From: Lutjanus erythropterus
Taxonomy: Eukaryota; Chordata; Actinopteri; Lutjaniformes; Lutjanidae
Length of the DNA stretch: 64,000 nt
Direction: 5' to 3'
NCBI GenBank assembly: GCA_020091685.1
Contig: CM034609.1
Coordinates: 20,843,204 to 20,907,203 of the forward strand
Position 1 is the stretch's first letter. Every line of letters begins with the position of its first letter. The notes below the pieces were generated by a model that saw nothing but the letters and a program-made list of their open reading frames with translations, ran no database searches and was not told the DNA's origin. This document shows positions 45,217 through 57,925 of the stretch, piece after piece. A program made the position numbers and the translations under genes.

Positions 45217-46970
45217 CTGCAGGAAAAGTCGCCATAAAACAGAGTTAAAAAGAGTCCAGACAATGAAAAACATGCTCAGCCCAGGAGTTTGTCAGGTCAC
45301 TCGGTCACTTTTGACTTCATCTTCAGTTGCGTTCGTTCAAGGCTTTGCTGAGGTCTGAGACACAGAGCCGACAGACAGCTGCTCAGAGCTGGACAGTTCT
45401 GCAGGAGAGGGTTGTTGGAAGACTGGAGCTTCTGGAGGAAGAAACACAGGAGCTGCTCTAATGCCGGCTCCTTTATCGGCAGGATGGGGGCTCAGGGTGT
45501 ATGTTTTAAACTTTTAGGATTGAAAAGCAAATTTATTTTTACTCCCGTTTGTCAACCTCTGCAATGGCGATCTATGAAGAAATCACGGACCAGCGTTTGT
45601 GTTTTTAAACTTTTGGGATTAAAAAGTGGATTTATCTTCAAATTTACAGTAAGATAATCAGTCAGAGGAGAAATGTATTTGAAAATCATGTGTGAGTAAA
45701 AAGAGAAGGGATATAAAGGAAAGAATCGATTTCTCTGGTGAGTACTGTCAGTACTGACACACTGGCATTTTAGGCTGAGCTGAGTCAAACCGTGTCGCGC
45801 CAATTTGCATTTCCATTGCTGCTTTTATCGCACCAAGCTGCACCGAGCCATGCCCGAGATGGTATGACTAGAGTGGGGCCTCCAAGAGGATTGCAGTCAC
45901 ATCTCAACATGCAGTCTGGCACATAGCATATCTAAATACAGGAAAGATGAAAGTTGACCAAGGTACTAAGATTGGTCAAATACCATTAAAAGCAAAGAGT
46001 GGTGGGACTTAGGAAGGGTACTTTCCATGTTGTCTCACTGGAAAGGTTCTGTTATACTAAATGGAATGGGACCTTAATCAGTATCATGGATAACACCTTT
46101 CATAATTATGAAATGTTAAACATGGAATAGATCATACCAGCGCCTAAAAATAATTTTTAAATATCTGTCATGTCAATTAAGTCAAACCAAAACCACAACT
46201 CCAATCTAATTGACAACGGAGAGGAATTAAAAACAGATTTTCAGTGACACCACACCTGAGAAGGCATGAATCGGATTATACTGTAAGAGACTTTCATGCT
46301 CTGCACCTTGAGGTCAAATGAGAACAGCCAGACTTCCAGTTAATAGTTTTAGTTTAATATGACAGCAGTCTGTCACGACTTCCTCTTAAACTTCAAGTAA
46401 AACACTTTCACAGGGGAATGTTGGATGTAAAAAACCTCATTCAGTTTTCATCCTACATCAATAATGATGTGAAGCATCAGACTATTTCATTATCTAATAG
46501 CTGAGCCTCTCTTACATACAAACACAGTGTCTGCTACTTTGACAGGGATGTTTTTTGTAACCCACCATCATGTTTGACAACATATATACTGTATATCAGC
46601 AATATAATACATCATCTATGTTGCAAAAGTTGTTTTCTGTAACAATATCCTCTCTCTCATTCAACAGCAGGAATGTAACCATATAAAATGTGCAAATATT
46701 TGCATTCCACACATGGACAAACCCTCATAACAATGTCAAGTAAAAACCTCGGTCCTTCATCGAATAACATTATTTTTTTTATCGGTTATAAAACACCTCT
46801 GCTTCAGAGTAAAGAGCAGTTTACACAGCTATGATGTCCTTCCTCATATGGGCTGTAATTCCCATGTAAAATGTGCCATTCAACCATTGATGTAAAAGTA
46901 ATCTCCACTTCTCAGCCGTTGGCGAAGGAGCTTCATGAGTACTGTTAGTTTGGCAGGTTTAAGGAGTTGC

Positions 46971-49900
46971 TTAAGACTCGGAGTGGTTGGTATCTTGTGA
47001 GGAAGCCCTCAGCGATGGCAGACGCTCAGCTGCTTTTGCTCTTTCTGCCAAAAACCTGTCAAACTCTGCAGAGAGAGAAAAGGATTAGATGAGATTACAC
47101 TTCATCAGTTATCTAGAGTGAACAGACTGAATGAAATAGGGAGGAAAAAATGCAAACAACAGTGGGATTTTATCAAAGGATGCTGGCGTCAACATAAATA
47201 AATTGCAGAATACCATATGAGACTTTTTACGTTTACAACCCTAGACTTGTACAGATTCTGTGGATTCAGGTCTGTGTGCGTGTTCATTTTTAGTTATTTT
47301 ATTTTTAGCCAATATTTAACCAGGTCTGTCCCACTGAGAACAAGGATCTCTTTTACAAGGGAGACCTGGCAACAGATAGCAGCAGCACAAAGTTTCAACA
47401 GTAACGTTGATTAGTGTTGACGGGACAGGGACAGTCCTGTTAGACGAACTGAAGGACCCCTTCATCAGCATCATCAGTCATGTCCCAAACATATTCATTT
47501 TAGCAATTATGTAAAAATGGAAATTGAAATGTACTACTACTTCTTTGGTTGACTGTATCAGCCATAAACTGATTAACTACCAAAATGACATAATTTTGTA
47601 TTGTTACATAAAAATAAAAATATGGCGGCAGTCTTTCTGTAGTAGAAAGCTGTGTAGAGTTTCTCTGCTAAATACAGCTACATTTCTAAATCGCAAACTT
47701 TTTCTGTTCACTTTCCTTTACTTTTCTTTGTTTGAGCAAGAGCATCAAAGTCAAAGCCATAATGCTGTGATGAAGTACCATGACCCAATTGTGTGCATAC
47801 TGCATGCAACAGTTCATACTCTGTAAAGGCAGATTACAATTATGCAATCAGATTACGATTTTGTGTTCAGATTACAAAAATAAGTAACTATAATCAGGCC
47901 AGATTACTTTTGGATGTGTAATTAGGTTACATTGTCAAGGATGAGTTGGTTACATTTTTAACTGCTTCTTTCAAATATTTTTAAAATTCTGACACACAGG
48001 GTTTTTTAAACACAAAAAAGAACCTCTTACAAAAATGTTTTTATTTGCACTGAGAACATCTGCGATGATTGAAAAGAAAAAAGAATATTTGTTGAACTTA
48101 GTATTTTCACTACTTAATTTTGAAGTAATTCAAAATTATTCAGTTTAGATTACATTTTTTTGTAATCCAAACGATTAAGTTACTTATTAAAAAAATTGCA
48201 GTATTATCTTTATTCAGTTATTGATTACATTTCAAAGTAATCTGATCCAACCCTGGTCTGAAGTGAGGTAGTGTTTGGCACCGCATGCCCAGTAAAACCT
48301 CTAGTGCCACCTGCGGGTCAAACACTGAAATATCTAGCAGCAGATGTGATATTGATGGGTGGAGATTAGTTCATGCACAGAAAAGGTGGAGCAAAACTGT
48401 GATTGAAAACTCCAGTTCAACCTGTACTTCCAAGCATATCCAGTCCGTTCAGCACAACAATGAGTGCCAGAGCACTGTATAAAACTACACACCAGATACA
48501 CAGTCAGTTTAACATGCAACACATCAGAAGCTGCAGGTTTACATTAAGATAAAATAAATGATAAAAGCTGCTCAGAAAAGTACAGATATTGTAAAGACTC
48601 TCACCTTCACTGGTCACACCGTCTGAATCCTCAAAGTCATCGTACTGCGTCACAAACAGGAAAGACATTCTTCTTACACACAGTATAAACAACTTGAGCA
48701 GTCAAAGGATGAATATGGTTAAAGGATATTTGACTGTATCAGATCATGCTGAATAGTTCTGGATATTTTGACACATTTAAAATAACATGCTAGCATGCTA
48801 ACATTTGCTAATTCGCAACACAAACTACAGCTGAGGCTAATCCAAAGCACTGGAGAATTTAAAATTTTGACCTGATGATGGTGCTACTTAAAAAGTTAAA
48901 GAATTACCGAAGTGATAACAATTCATTCAGGAAAATGAATGAAATTCTAAAACAAATTTTTATGATAATCCATCAAATATTACATTGCAACCCTAGTATT
49001 TATTGAGTTTGTGACACACAGTAAGAATATAAACGTTTCAGGCAATGGATAATAAGAACATCTGATGCAGTGCACAGACTATATTTGAGCTTATGGGCTT
49101 AAGTGTGCAGTAAAGCCATATAAAACACAATCATTATATTTATTGACTTTGAGTAAATTTAGCAATGCTAACATTTACCTCATCATCCAGTGCTAGCCAT
49201 TTCTCAATATCATCCATTACAGTGGACTGGTTGATAGGAATCTAAGAAAGAAAGCAGAACACCCGAGGGTCAGTGCATTAAAATATAATATCAATTAATT
49301 AAATTAATATAATACCACATAAAACTGTATGAAGATGTAGCAAAGCTACCAAACCACCAAAAAAAAAGGCTGACAAAAGAACAACCACATGTCGGTGAGC
49401 AAAGCATGAGAGATATGACAACAATGCAGCATCTCAGGACGGTGAAACCCAAACGTTGTCATGCTCTGAGGGCGTAGACACAAAGTCAACTCCAAAAACA
49501 TCTTCTTGTCTTCACCACACATAAAAGCATGCAAACCACTCTGTTTTATCACAATACCTGAACCAACAAACCCCCCAAAAAAGATCCAAACAAAAGCAAA
49601 CCAGACCACGACAAAAGCAAACTGAAAACCTCGTGACAGAACCAAGAGACAGAGGGTGTGGTGAGGTGAATCAAAGTGAAACCAGGACACATTCTGGACA
49701 CAGACCCACCATTCCCCTTTTAATCATCCAATCTAACTTTGGTGAGGAGCTGCAGGTGGAGGCTGGGCTGCCATCCTTCATGCACAGACAGAGAGTTTGT
49801 TTAGGAGGAAAACAGTTACTGAGACAAAGCAACATACACACTTAATTAAAACAAGGAGCATTTTGTAGATCAGGTAATTCTCTACCATTTCTTGAGTGGA

Positions 49901-52900
49901 ACTCACTGAAACTCCTTTAAATGATACAGCTCAGACACTGTGTACAACATGATGAGTATCTCTACAGAAAGCTTCTTAATCCTTTGTATATAAAACCTCA
50001 GAATTGAACTTGAGGATTGTGTCAAATGTGAGAACTATTATGCACAGCAATGGCTAGACATGTGTGCAATTTCCACACTTAATTTTTCTCAAGGTCCCAA
50101 AGGTCACATATCAAATGAGAAAAATTCAGCCGATAAATACTGTGACTAAACCTGTTACACAGCGCAGCAGATGAATTACATGGCACATTTTCTTACCGTC
50201 CCCGTGTTTAGTAGTCTGCTGTCCTGAGCCTGAGCCAGGCCGTCCACTGGAACCTCACTCTGCTCGCTGAAACACATGATTTGCACGTTGGTTAACTGCC
50301 ATGTAAGCTAGTAATTTCAGTCAACACGCAGAAAAACACCGGCACATATCTTACAAAGGAATTACAGGGAATGAGATGGAATTAAAACTCCAAAACAAAG
50401 ATCAGCATCTCTGCAAATGCCATTTCTGAGAATTTGCTCGGGTAAGAGCTGCAGCACTGCTCTGTAAGACTGTACTTGTAATATTGCTATATAACAAATT
50501 AGCAGCATTTGCTTTGTTATTTACACAACATTTATTTTAGTTTAGCGGTTCTCAACCTTTGTTATCTGATGAACTCTAGTACCCTTCATCAACACCACCA
50601 TGTTCTATCATCAATAAATGAAGGAGCATATCTATGTTCCTAGGGTCCAATGATTCCCAGCTCAAAATCATCTTAATATGACACCTTAATGAGGCTTTTT
50701 TTCATCTTTTTTTTATGTTATCAGCAATGTTTTCTTCCTGGGTCAAAACTTGATCACCTGTAGCTAATAACCTCTGAGAACTACTCCCTCAAAGACAGTT
50801 TTCTTGACTTAAGACATTGATATCCACAGTAGCTGAGCAGATTTTTACTATTCAAACTACATTTTAAATATCCACTTTCCTTTTTCCGTCTATTTTTCTT
50901 TTTATTTTATGTTCAGCCCTTTGAGAAAAGCTTTGTGATATGAGGCTATAATAAACTTGATTTAGTTCTTGTGCAATTTGAACTGCAGCGTTAGTGAGCA
51001 TAAGTCTATATGAACAGATGGATGACACCACTATATTTTAATTATTACCTCTACTAACTATTTCAACTGATTATGCATAACATGTGGCTAACAATTTAAC
51101 TGTTTATTCATTAGGCTACTTTTAGCTATTTCAACTATTTACTTTTAGTTAACTACTTCAACTGTTTTTTTGTTACCTTTAGCTAAATTTTAGACTTCTC
51201 TGCTCACTAGTTGACTAGTTTTATTATATTACATATATTTGTCAACCTACAAGATAATTTCATAACTAAAGAAAGTCGCTGTTTGTCTTTTTCTGTGGGA
51301 ATCAGTGTTTTAAATATGATCAAAAATGTAGTCTTTGCAACTGTTTACCGTGCTACTTTAGTTTATAGTCTTTTTGTACCTGGGTCTTTGTTGAGTTGAG
51401 ACATTTGTTTTCTGTGATAATGTGTCATCTGATTCACTTGTACCTGCAAGAAGAACAGCAACACATTTATAGAATACTAATCAGGCGTACAGTACACACT
51501 GTGTCTGTGCAGTGTGAGGACTGGAGTACTTACTAAGCCTCGCCATCTGACTGGACAAACCGTCAGCTCTTGACTGGCTGAGTGAGCTGTCATTGGTGAC
51601 TGATGCAGTGTTCAGATTGAGATCTGTTAGGTTGACATATGTGTGGTTCTGACAGACAAAGAAGAATATATTGAAAGGCCACGATGCAACATTTCAGAAA
51701 ATTATGAGAGTTCAGCTGTGAATTATGTGAATAATAACCAATTTAAAAATGATTGCTGTGGTCTTTACCTGCTGTGCTGTGCTTGGACCATTTGCTATTC
51801 GTCTTTCAAACCTATAAAATATCAGAACAGAATTATAAAGTTAGTGAAATACAATCCTCTGGCTTTATTAATAATTAAGGTAGTATAATGATAATAAATG
51901 TAGTTGACCTGTGGTAGCGAGTAAATGCAGTGTTCATTTCATCGTTAGTTGCCAGTAACTCCTCGATCAGCTTCTCCTCGCTGAGTTTAGGAACGATCTT
52001 CACTATCCTCTCTTGCATTTCCTTACATACTGTGTATAACTGCTAATGACACAATCAGACAAAGAATGTGTGGGTGGGGGGCGTTGAAGGGGCAGATGCA
52101 ACACAAAATGTATATGGTACGAGATCAGTTAAGGGTAACGCACTGTTACTCATCATAAATGGATGGACATGGTTTTCTTGCATAGAATACTCCACATTAA
52201 AGGGATATTTTGGATTATTTCATGTAGGATTGTATCAGGTGCTGGTGTACTCAGTGTTTACCTACAGTAGATGCTGATTGGTGTGGCCCCAATTAACAGA
52301 AGCAATGTACTACTGTGGACAGGGTCAACGGGAAAAGGTATTTTAGCCAATTTAGAAAAGGACCACATAAAGAAATCAATATCAGTTTAAGTGTATGCTA
52401 TGTTTATATTTTCAGTACACTACCTAGCCCTAAGACAGCCTTTCCTGAGTGGAAACCACTGTTACAGTAGCCAAATATCACTCCCTGCAAGCCAACCAAA
52501 CTCCATTGGCAAAATCGGTCATTTTACCTTGCAGTTCAAGGGAGTTGCTGGTCTCAGCCTTTGTTTGTTTGTGTTATTGTATGGCTTTGGTGAATCTGAA
52601 CTATCATTTTTAAGTAACAAAGTCACACAATAAAACAAACTAACTAACAGATACAGACCAACAACTCCCATGTTCTACAAACAGTAAGTTAAATTGTTTT
52701 TTTGTTTTTTTTGTTAACCTTTTTTGAAGTGGCTAAAATACCTTCTGTCGCATACTTTGCTGCATCTCCAAATTGGATCCACACTGACTGGCATCTACTG
52801 TGGGTAATAACACTGACTACCCATAAGTACATCATACAACCTCACTTCAAACAATTCAAACTATCCCTTTAATAAAACCCAAGTCTTTTTTTGTTTTTAC

Positions 52901-55900
52901 CTCCAGCAGCTCCATGTCTGCTTGTTTTACCGTGACGGGATCCAGCTGACTCATCATGTCTGACATCATGGTCAGGTTGCTTCGCACCACTCCCAGCTCT
53001 GCCTTCAGCATTTTTATCTGGAATATCAATAATGTTTCCTGAGTAAACATGGCTATAACAGCTCCTCGCAAAGGACACATTGATTTCATGAGCGCCAGAG
53101 GCCAAAATAAATCAAGAAACATTGATTCAAAAAGGAGTTGTCGGACGGCATTTTTGCTAACACGGAAAAAAGCCAGGCCATCACCTGGCTGGGAGTGAAG
53201 GCATTGGTTCCCTCTAGGGCCAGTTTAAGCTCAGAAGTCTGGGGTGGGATGAGCGGAGGTTTGGAGGATAGGACCACAGTGGGCAGAGTAGTGACAGCAG
53301 GACCATTCCCAGGCAAGGTCTAGTAAGCAAAGGCACAGAAATGACCCGAAAGAAAAAATGACCAAAGATGATAGGTTTCCCCCAGACCTCAGCAGGAAGC
53401 GCACCTGCCGTGTTTGTACCTTTTGTTGGGGTTGGCCGGATGAGTAACCGTCCAGTTCTGTCATGGGGAACTCAAGTCCTTTCCTTCGTAGGTCTTCGTA
53501 CACCGACACCACACCCGTCAGGTCGGGTGAGCTACGGAATGCATCAGCCCACGCCTTGACAAAAGAAAACCACAAATTACTACCAGACTGTAGAACATTG
53601 TGACAACACCAACACTGATTATAGCATGCCAACAACCTGATTTTTCTTTCTCCATGTTGCCACAGTCTTGCCAAACATGTAATGTGGCATTTTTTTACCT
53701 GTACGATGCTAAGCACTCTGTCATGCAGGACTAATGGAGGGTTGTTTCTCGGGATGATCGACCGCACCAGAACGCCCTCTACAAAATCCCGTGTCGTCAC
53801 CAGGATGTGAAATCTGTAGCCGCAGTTCTTCACACAAGTCTCCAGGACCTAACATCATATGGTGGCGAGGAGAAAAGACTTGCATTTTACAACTCGAACC
53901 AAGCGATGAGAAGATAAATCGAGTTGACGGGGTGAACAACACTCACCGTGAGCGCCAGCATCACCTCCTTGAAGTTCTTGTTCCCCACAATCCTTTTCTT
54001 TATGGCTCTGACTGCATCTTTGGGTCTGTAATCAGAGAATTTTCAACAGTCAAAGGCATGTATCCTCCAGAGGACCAGCTTGTTAGTGATGCTAACAGAT
54101 AACAGACTCACACACACACACACACACACACAGACACACACACACATGCAAACACACCCTTCCTCTGCGCTGTTGATCATGTCACAGATCTCCATGTTGA
54201 GGGCCCAGTCTTCTGAAGGCAGGCTGGAGCCGGTTGCAGCCTCTGTTGAAAAAAAAAGGTGAATAGACAAATATAAAACTGCTGATTACAATGAATAGTG
54301 TAGTAATTAACAGTTTACTCAGGAATTGGTCTTTTAACTTGCCTTTATGATTATTAATACGGTGACTTAGTCAATTATTCGTGCCTAGAATGATTCTCAC
54401 AATATAATGATTTTTTCTTAGCATATCAAATATTAACACACAGTGGCTACAGTACAAACACAAACAAAAACAATTAGTCCACAAGTTAAGTTAAGGACCC
54501 TCATTAATGGAAGTAAATGATATGAAAGCTTCAGTTGACTGTGAGCTTTTCTGTACGTGGATGATTCAGCTTTTTTAAAATGGAAACAGACAACTTTTCA
54601 ACACTCTCCAAAGCATTTCCAAGTGGTATTATAATTCATGCCACTGTTCCGAAGACGACACCTGTGCACATTGTAGTAGCTCCGTGGAGAAATGATCACT
54701 TTGAAAATAAGAGAATTAATAAGCCTGTTCACTGAAGAGGTAAAGTGAAAGCTACTGTAATGATGTGCATCGCATAACTTGAGTAAAAGTAGCCTTTTGC
54801 TTTGCACAAACACGTAACTACAGCAGCAGTTGCCGTTGGTTTGGAGTGGGGAGTAAAGCAGAAGCAAATGTTTGCAGAAAAAGGATGAATTTGTTAATTA
54901 ATTTAGTCTATTGTGGAGCCTTCATTTTCTCCAGGAAAAATCATGCCCAATGACAGACTGATTTGCATAGTGAAAATGAGGCTTATAGAGAGCCAGTCTT
55001 AATGTGGATGGTGTCATTATTCTATAGACATCGCAATGTGCAAGTGACATTTACTTCATAATGACAAGTTAAAGCAAAAAAAAAAAAAAAAAAGTCATTT
55101 ATTTTCTAAAAATATGTTTTAGTCATTCTTTAATGCTTAATACACATTTCTCACAATATAATAATAATTTTCTCTTAAACACAAGACTTCACAGTTGCTA
55201 CAGTACACTGTATTTACTATTTTCTGACAAACAAACAAAAAAGTCCACAAATTAAGTTTGTGGTCACATGTGGTGTTCCACAGGGATCAATCATAGGACC
55301 CTTGTACATCCTATTATCTGTAAATATCATGAGCTTTTTCTGCATGCTGATGATTTGGTTTTGTTCAAAATGTGTCTTTCACATAGAAAAAATGCTTAGT
55401 CAAGAAATGTTGAACTTAGGAACATAGCTTGTATCATTGTATAGACAATAAACTTCATGATTTCAACTTGAAGCTTAAACTTGCGCAAACTAGATTTCTT
55501 AATGTCACCAGCAATGGAGTTAAAACAAAAGGTATCTGGTCACTATATGGTTCAAAAAAGATAATGAAGTCTGATGCCTATCTAGCCTTAATATTTAAAA
55601 TATAAATACCAGTTTTTTAATGTTTGTTGGGAAAATATGTATGAAAATGGATCATTTTGGAGAATAACGATTTTTGTTAAACTGCGAAGTTTCCTGCCTC
55701 CTTTACCTCTGTATATCTTTGTATGAAGTGTTATAAACATTTGAGGGATCATTGCAAAAAACTGTATTTCTGTATATATTCTGTATATTATATTCTGTAT
55801 AAAGAATATCGGCTGACATGTCCATATCAGAAATCTTTTGTTCTCTAATATCGGAATCGTCATCTGACCCAAAAATCCCTGGTAAACAGGCAACTTTTTG

Positions 55901-56509
55901 ATGTATAGATATGTATGAGTCAGTGTATTTAATACACAGTTTGAATGAGTGACAGCCTACTACATCTACTCTAATTAAATTCTGCTTATCTATTTATTTT
56001 AATGCCTGACTCAATTTCCATCAGTCAATGAGGGCACATGTGCAAATCAGTGGGCTGAATATGGATCTTAATTTAGGTCAGGAGGATGTCGGCCACTCTG
56101 TGTCCCGCCCAGCTACTGGCAGCTTGAGCAGACACAATAACAGCCAATCAAATTGAGCATGACAGCATCTTAATCCCGCCTCGCGCCAGATCATTGTGGA
56201 GCGGACGCGTCAATCAAACCATAAACCGTCGCTCCTCTTGTCAGCCTCAATAAATTCGGATTCATTATTTTAATGTTTTGACATTAAAGCCTACACAGCC
56301 CGTGCAATAATAAAAATCTTAATAATAAAGAGGAAGAAGCAGCTCGACGGAGATGAGCGTGTTGGCGGCGCAGTGACCAAAGCACAGATGACTGAGCCGG
56401 ACCGAAGCATTTCGTTATTACAATGTAACGATCCGTGTCGGTTATCAAACAGCTCACCGATCCGCTGTCCCACCGGCGTGCTGAACGGATTCCCCATTAA
56501 AAACTCCAT
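46971..56509 (-). CDS. tom1: Target of Myb1 membrane trafficking protein (TOM1)
   Basis: Fifteen exons: 56458-56509, 54158-54242, 53947-54025, 53699-53848, 53420-53554, 53185-53319, 52901-53017, 51909-52039, 51769-51811, 51534-51648, 51380-51443, 50197-50266, 49179-49241, 48605-48644 and 46971-47065. Total 457 codons; human is about 492. It is an endosomal adaptor that binds ubiquitinated cargo, Tollip and clathrin. N-terminus [18 protein letters not shown]. The VHS domain runs from about 10 to 150 ([57 protein letters not shown]). The GAT domain is at about 213-300 ([20 protein letters not shown] to [17 protein letters not shown]). The end is [14 protein letters not shown] and [20 protein letters not shown]. 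The tail after the GAT domain is short, and I find no copy of the acidic DEFDMF-type stretch of human TOM1. TOM1L2 is a weaker alternative: gene neighbours favour TOM1. Confidence 0.94.
47835..48258. repeat. GTAATC-rich interspersed element, copy C
   Basis: In the last tom1 intron. The left end, 'cagattacaattatgcaatc', and the right end, 'caaagtaatctgatccaacc', are inverted relatives. The interior repeats 'gattac' and 'gtaatc' with T-rich tracts, as in the copies at 10296 and 25430. Confidence 0.5.
48780..48985 (+). repeat. Dispersed fish repeat (GCTAGCATGCTAACATTTGC type)
   Basis: In a tom1 intron, 'catgctagcatgctaacatt' and 'tacagctgaggctaat' are followed by 'attcattcaggaaaatgaat' and 'tgataatccatcaaatatta'. 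This order is that of a widespread teleost transposon remnant. Recognition is from memory; class uncertain. Confidence 0.55.
50533..51200. repeat. hAT-like repeat with TTTAGCTATTTCAACTA units
   Basis: In a tom1 intron. It opens with 'tagcggttctcaacctttg', a hAT-like terminus. Towards the right, 51040-51190 carries repeats such as 'gctacttttagctatttcaa' and 'ttagttaactacttcaactg'. This is the same family as 20587-21478, in the opposite orientation. Confidence 0.5.
52201..52868. mobile_element. TTAA-flanked foldback element, copy 1
   Basis: TTAA lies at both borders (52197-52200 and 52869-52872). The terminal inverted repeats are AGGGATATTTTGGATTATTT on the left and, as reverse complement of the right end, AGGGATAGTTTGAATTGTTT. 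An inner inverted pair, 'gcaagccaaccaaactccat' and 'acaactcccatgttctac', adds a second hairpin. The 668-base element has no transposase. TTAA target duplications suggest piggyBac-type mobilisation, but this is inference. It sits in the tom1 intron between exons 51909-52039 and 52901-53017. Confidence 0.65.
54109..54147 (+). repeat. CA microsatellite next to a tom1 splice donor
   Basis: CA units interrupted by one GA, 11 bases intronward of the tom1 exon-2 donor at 54157. In transcript sense the donor GTGTGTTTGC leads straight into a TG-rich run. Confidence 0.9.
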
Positions 56510-56660
56510 GTTGAGAGCGGCGAGGGCCCAGCAAAGCACCGACGTCCCCGGCAGAGCAGAGCAGAGCAGAGCCGAACGCTCCCCACTCCTGCAGAGTCAC
56601 ACTGCTGCTGCTGCTGCTGCTGCTGCTCGCACAACAAAGTGGGCCACTAGTTGAACTGCG
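56510..56660 (-). promoter_or_regulatory. tom1: tom1 5' UTR with CAG repeat
   Basis: Upstream of the tom1 ATG at 56509 (context AACATGG). In transcript sense there is a run of eight CAG units (plus CTG, 56602-56625), then repeated TCTGC pentamers (plus GCAGA, about 56551-56571). The region is GC-rich and presumably contains the 5' UTR and core promoter. No TATA box was found and the start site was not fixed. Confidence 0.5.
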
Positions 56661-57580
56661 TCACACTTTAAAGGGAAAGCAGCAGCCTCCAGTCCGGTCG
56701 ATGTAACGATGTTAGTGCACTCTACAAAGGCACTTCATATATCTGCACCCACCGCTGAAATATAAAATGCTCTCAGCAAGTCTTCCCTGTCTTTATATCA
56801 GCTGTTCTGAGACAATAATGATGTTACTGCTTCACTGATGCTGCAGATGATGTAACCGCGTACACAAGGGATGCCATCTGTTACTGTGAGGACTGAGGCA
56901 ACACGGGTCAGATGTATGCTGAAGGTTTTAAAAGGGACTCTAAATATTCAGAGGAAAACTGATTCATTTGCACGTATCATTATTATTTTTAGCCATGCAG
57001 CATGGGATGTATGGGATGGGACCCCAAACAATGAGGATATAAGTAAGGATTAAAACTGACCAATGAGCAGATTGTCTTGTGCTGGTGAAAAATGTGCTAT
57101 GTATATTAAATTCTAGTGTACTTGAATGTTTTTGCAGGCAAACTAACCATCAGAATACTTCAAGTGTGTTAATGGTTAGTTAAGTTTTGGACCAACTAAT
57201 TTTGTACAAAGTTAATTTTAGTTGCAATTGTAATTGTAAGTGTATTTAGTATACTTTTAAGTGCTAAAGCGGAACAATTTAAAGTATAAATAAGTAAGTA
57301 AACGTAAATAAAGCAGAATTCAATTATTTGCAAATACTTTTCACCTTATAGTCAATCAAATACAGTACAAATACTAACTAAACAATTTTATTGTTTTTTG
57401 TATAAATGTAAACTCATTCTGAATTTGATCAGCAGTGACAAAAGACTTGTAAATTTGTAGACAGCTCAAAAAACACATGCTTGGAAACTGGCGGTATCAT
57501 GATTGAGTCAACAGTTTAAGAACAACATTTCTCAACACAGAAGTCCAAGGAATTTGGAGATTTTACCATCTACAATCCAT

Positions 57581-57925
57581 TCATTCATTCTTAGTCCCAA
57601 AGGGTCGCGGGGGGCTGGAGCCTATCCCAGCTGACATTGGGCGAGAGGCGGGGTTCACCCTGGACAAGTCGCCAGTTCATCACAGGGCTGACACATAGAG
57701 ACAGACAGCCACTCACACTCACATTCACACCTACGGGCAATTTAGAGTCACCAATTAACCTAGCATGCATGTCTTTGGACTGTGGGAGGAAGCCAGAGAA
57801 CCCAGAGAGAACCCACGCAGACACGAGGAGAACATGCAAACTCCGCACAGCCAGCTGGGGGATTCGAACGCAGGACCTTCTCGCTGTGAGGCAGCAGTGC
57901 TAACCACTGCCACCACCGTGCCGCC
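57581..57925 (-). mobile_element. tRNA-derived SINE with 12-bp target duplication
   Basis: Read on the minus strand, the element starts near GGCGGCACGGTGG. It has an A-box-like GCAGTGGTTAGCACTG and a B-box, GTTCGAATCC (complement near 57857-57866), so it carries an internal Pol III promoter. The body includes 'catgcatgctaggttaattg' and 'atgtcagctgggataggctc'. It ends in a short GAAT-type tail. TCTACAATCCAT occurs on both sides (57569-57580 and 57926-57937), a perfect target-site duplication. The body is one of the most common dispersed sequences in teleosts. The family name is uncertain. Confidence 0.85.

Larger units (their letters stand above)
44461..46970. other. Gap between gcat promoter and tom1 stop codon
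   Basis: About 2.5 kb without a recognised complete gene. It contains a CA microsatellite (44611-44640), an exon-like frame at 45113-45216 and a short duplicated block near 45500-45650 ('taaacttttaggattgaaaa' and 'taaacttttgggattaaaaa'). The right part should include the tom1 3' UTR, but no clear polyadenylation signal was identified. Confidence 0.45.

Noticed and set aside
45316..45455. Plus-strand frame ending ELLEEETQELL, which looks coiled-coil-like
   Set aside because: The opposite strand is equally open, no donor or partner exon is found, and the pattern can arise by chance. Kept only as a remark beside the 45113-45216 exon.
47295..47400. Short stretch 'ctcttttacaagggagacct' that looks exon-like
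   Set aside because: It resembles a repeated sequence common in fish genomes, carries no extended frame in phase with tom1, and lies in an intron.
53231..53833. 200-codon continuous minus-strand open frame
   Set aside because: It runs through two tom1 exons and the introns between them. VHS-domain homology stops at the splice sites, so this is read-through and not a separate gene.
57840..57925. Possible tRNA gene
   Set aside because: A- and B-box-like motifs are present, but no cloverleaf can be drawn. They form the head of a SINE.
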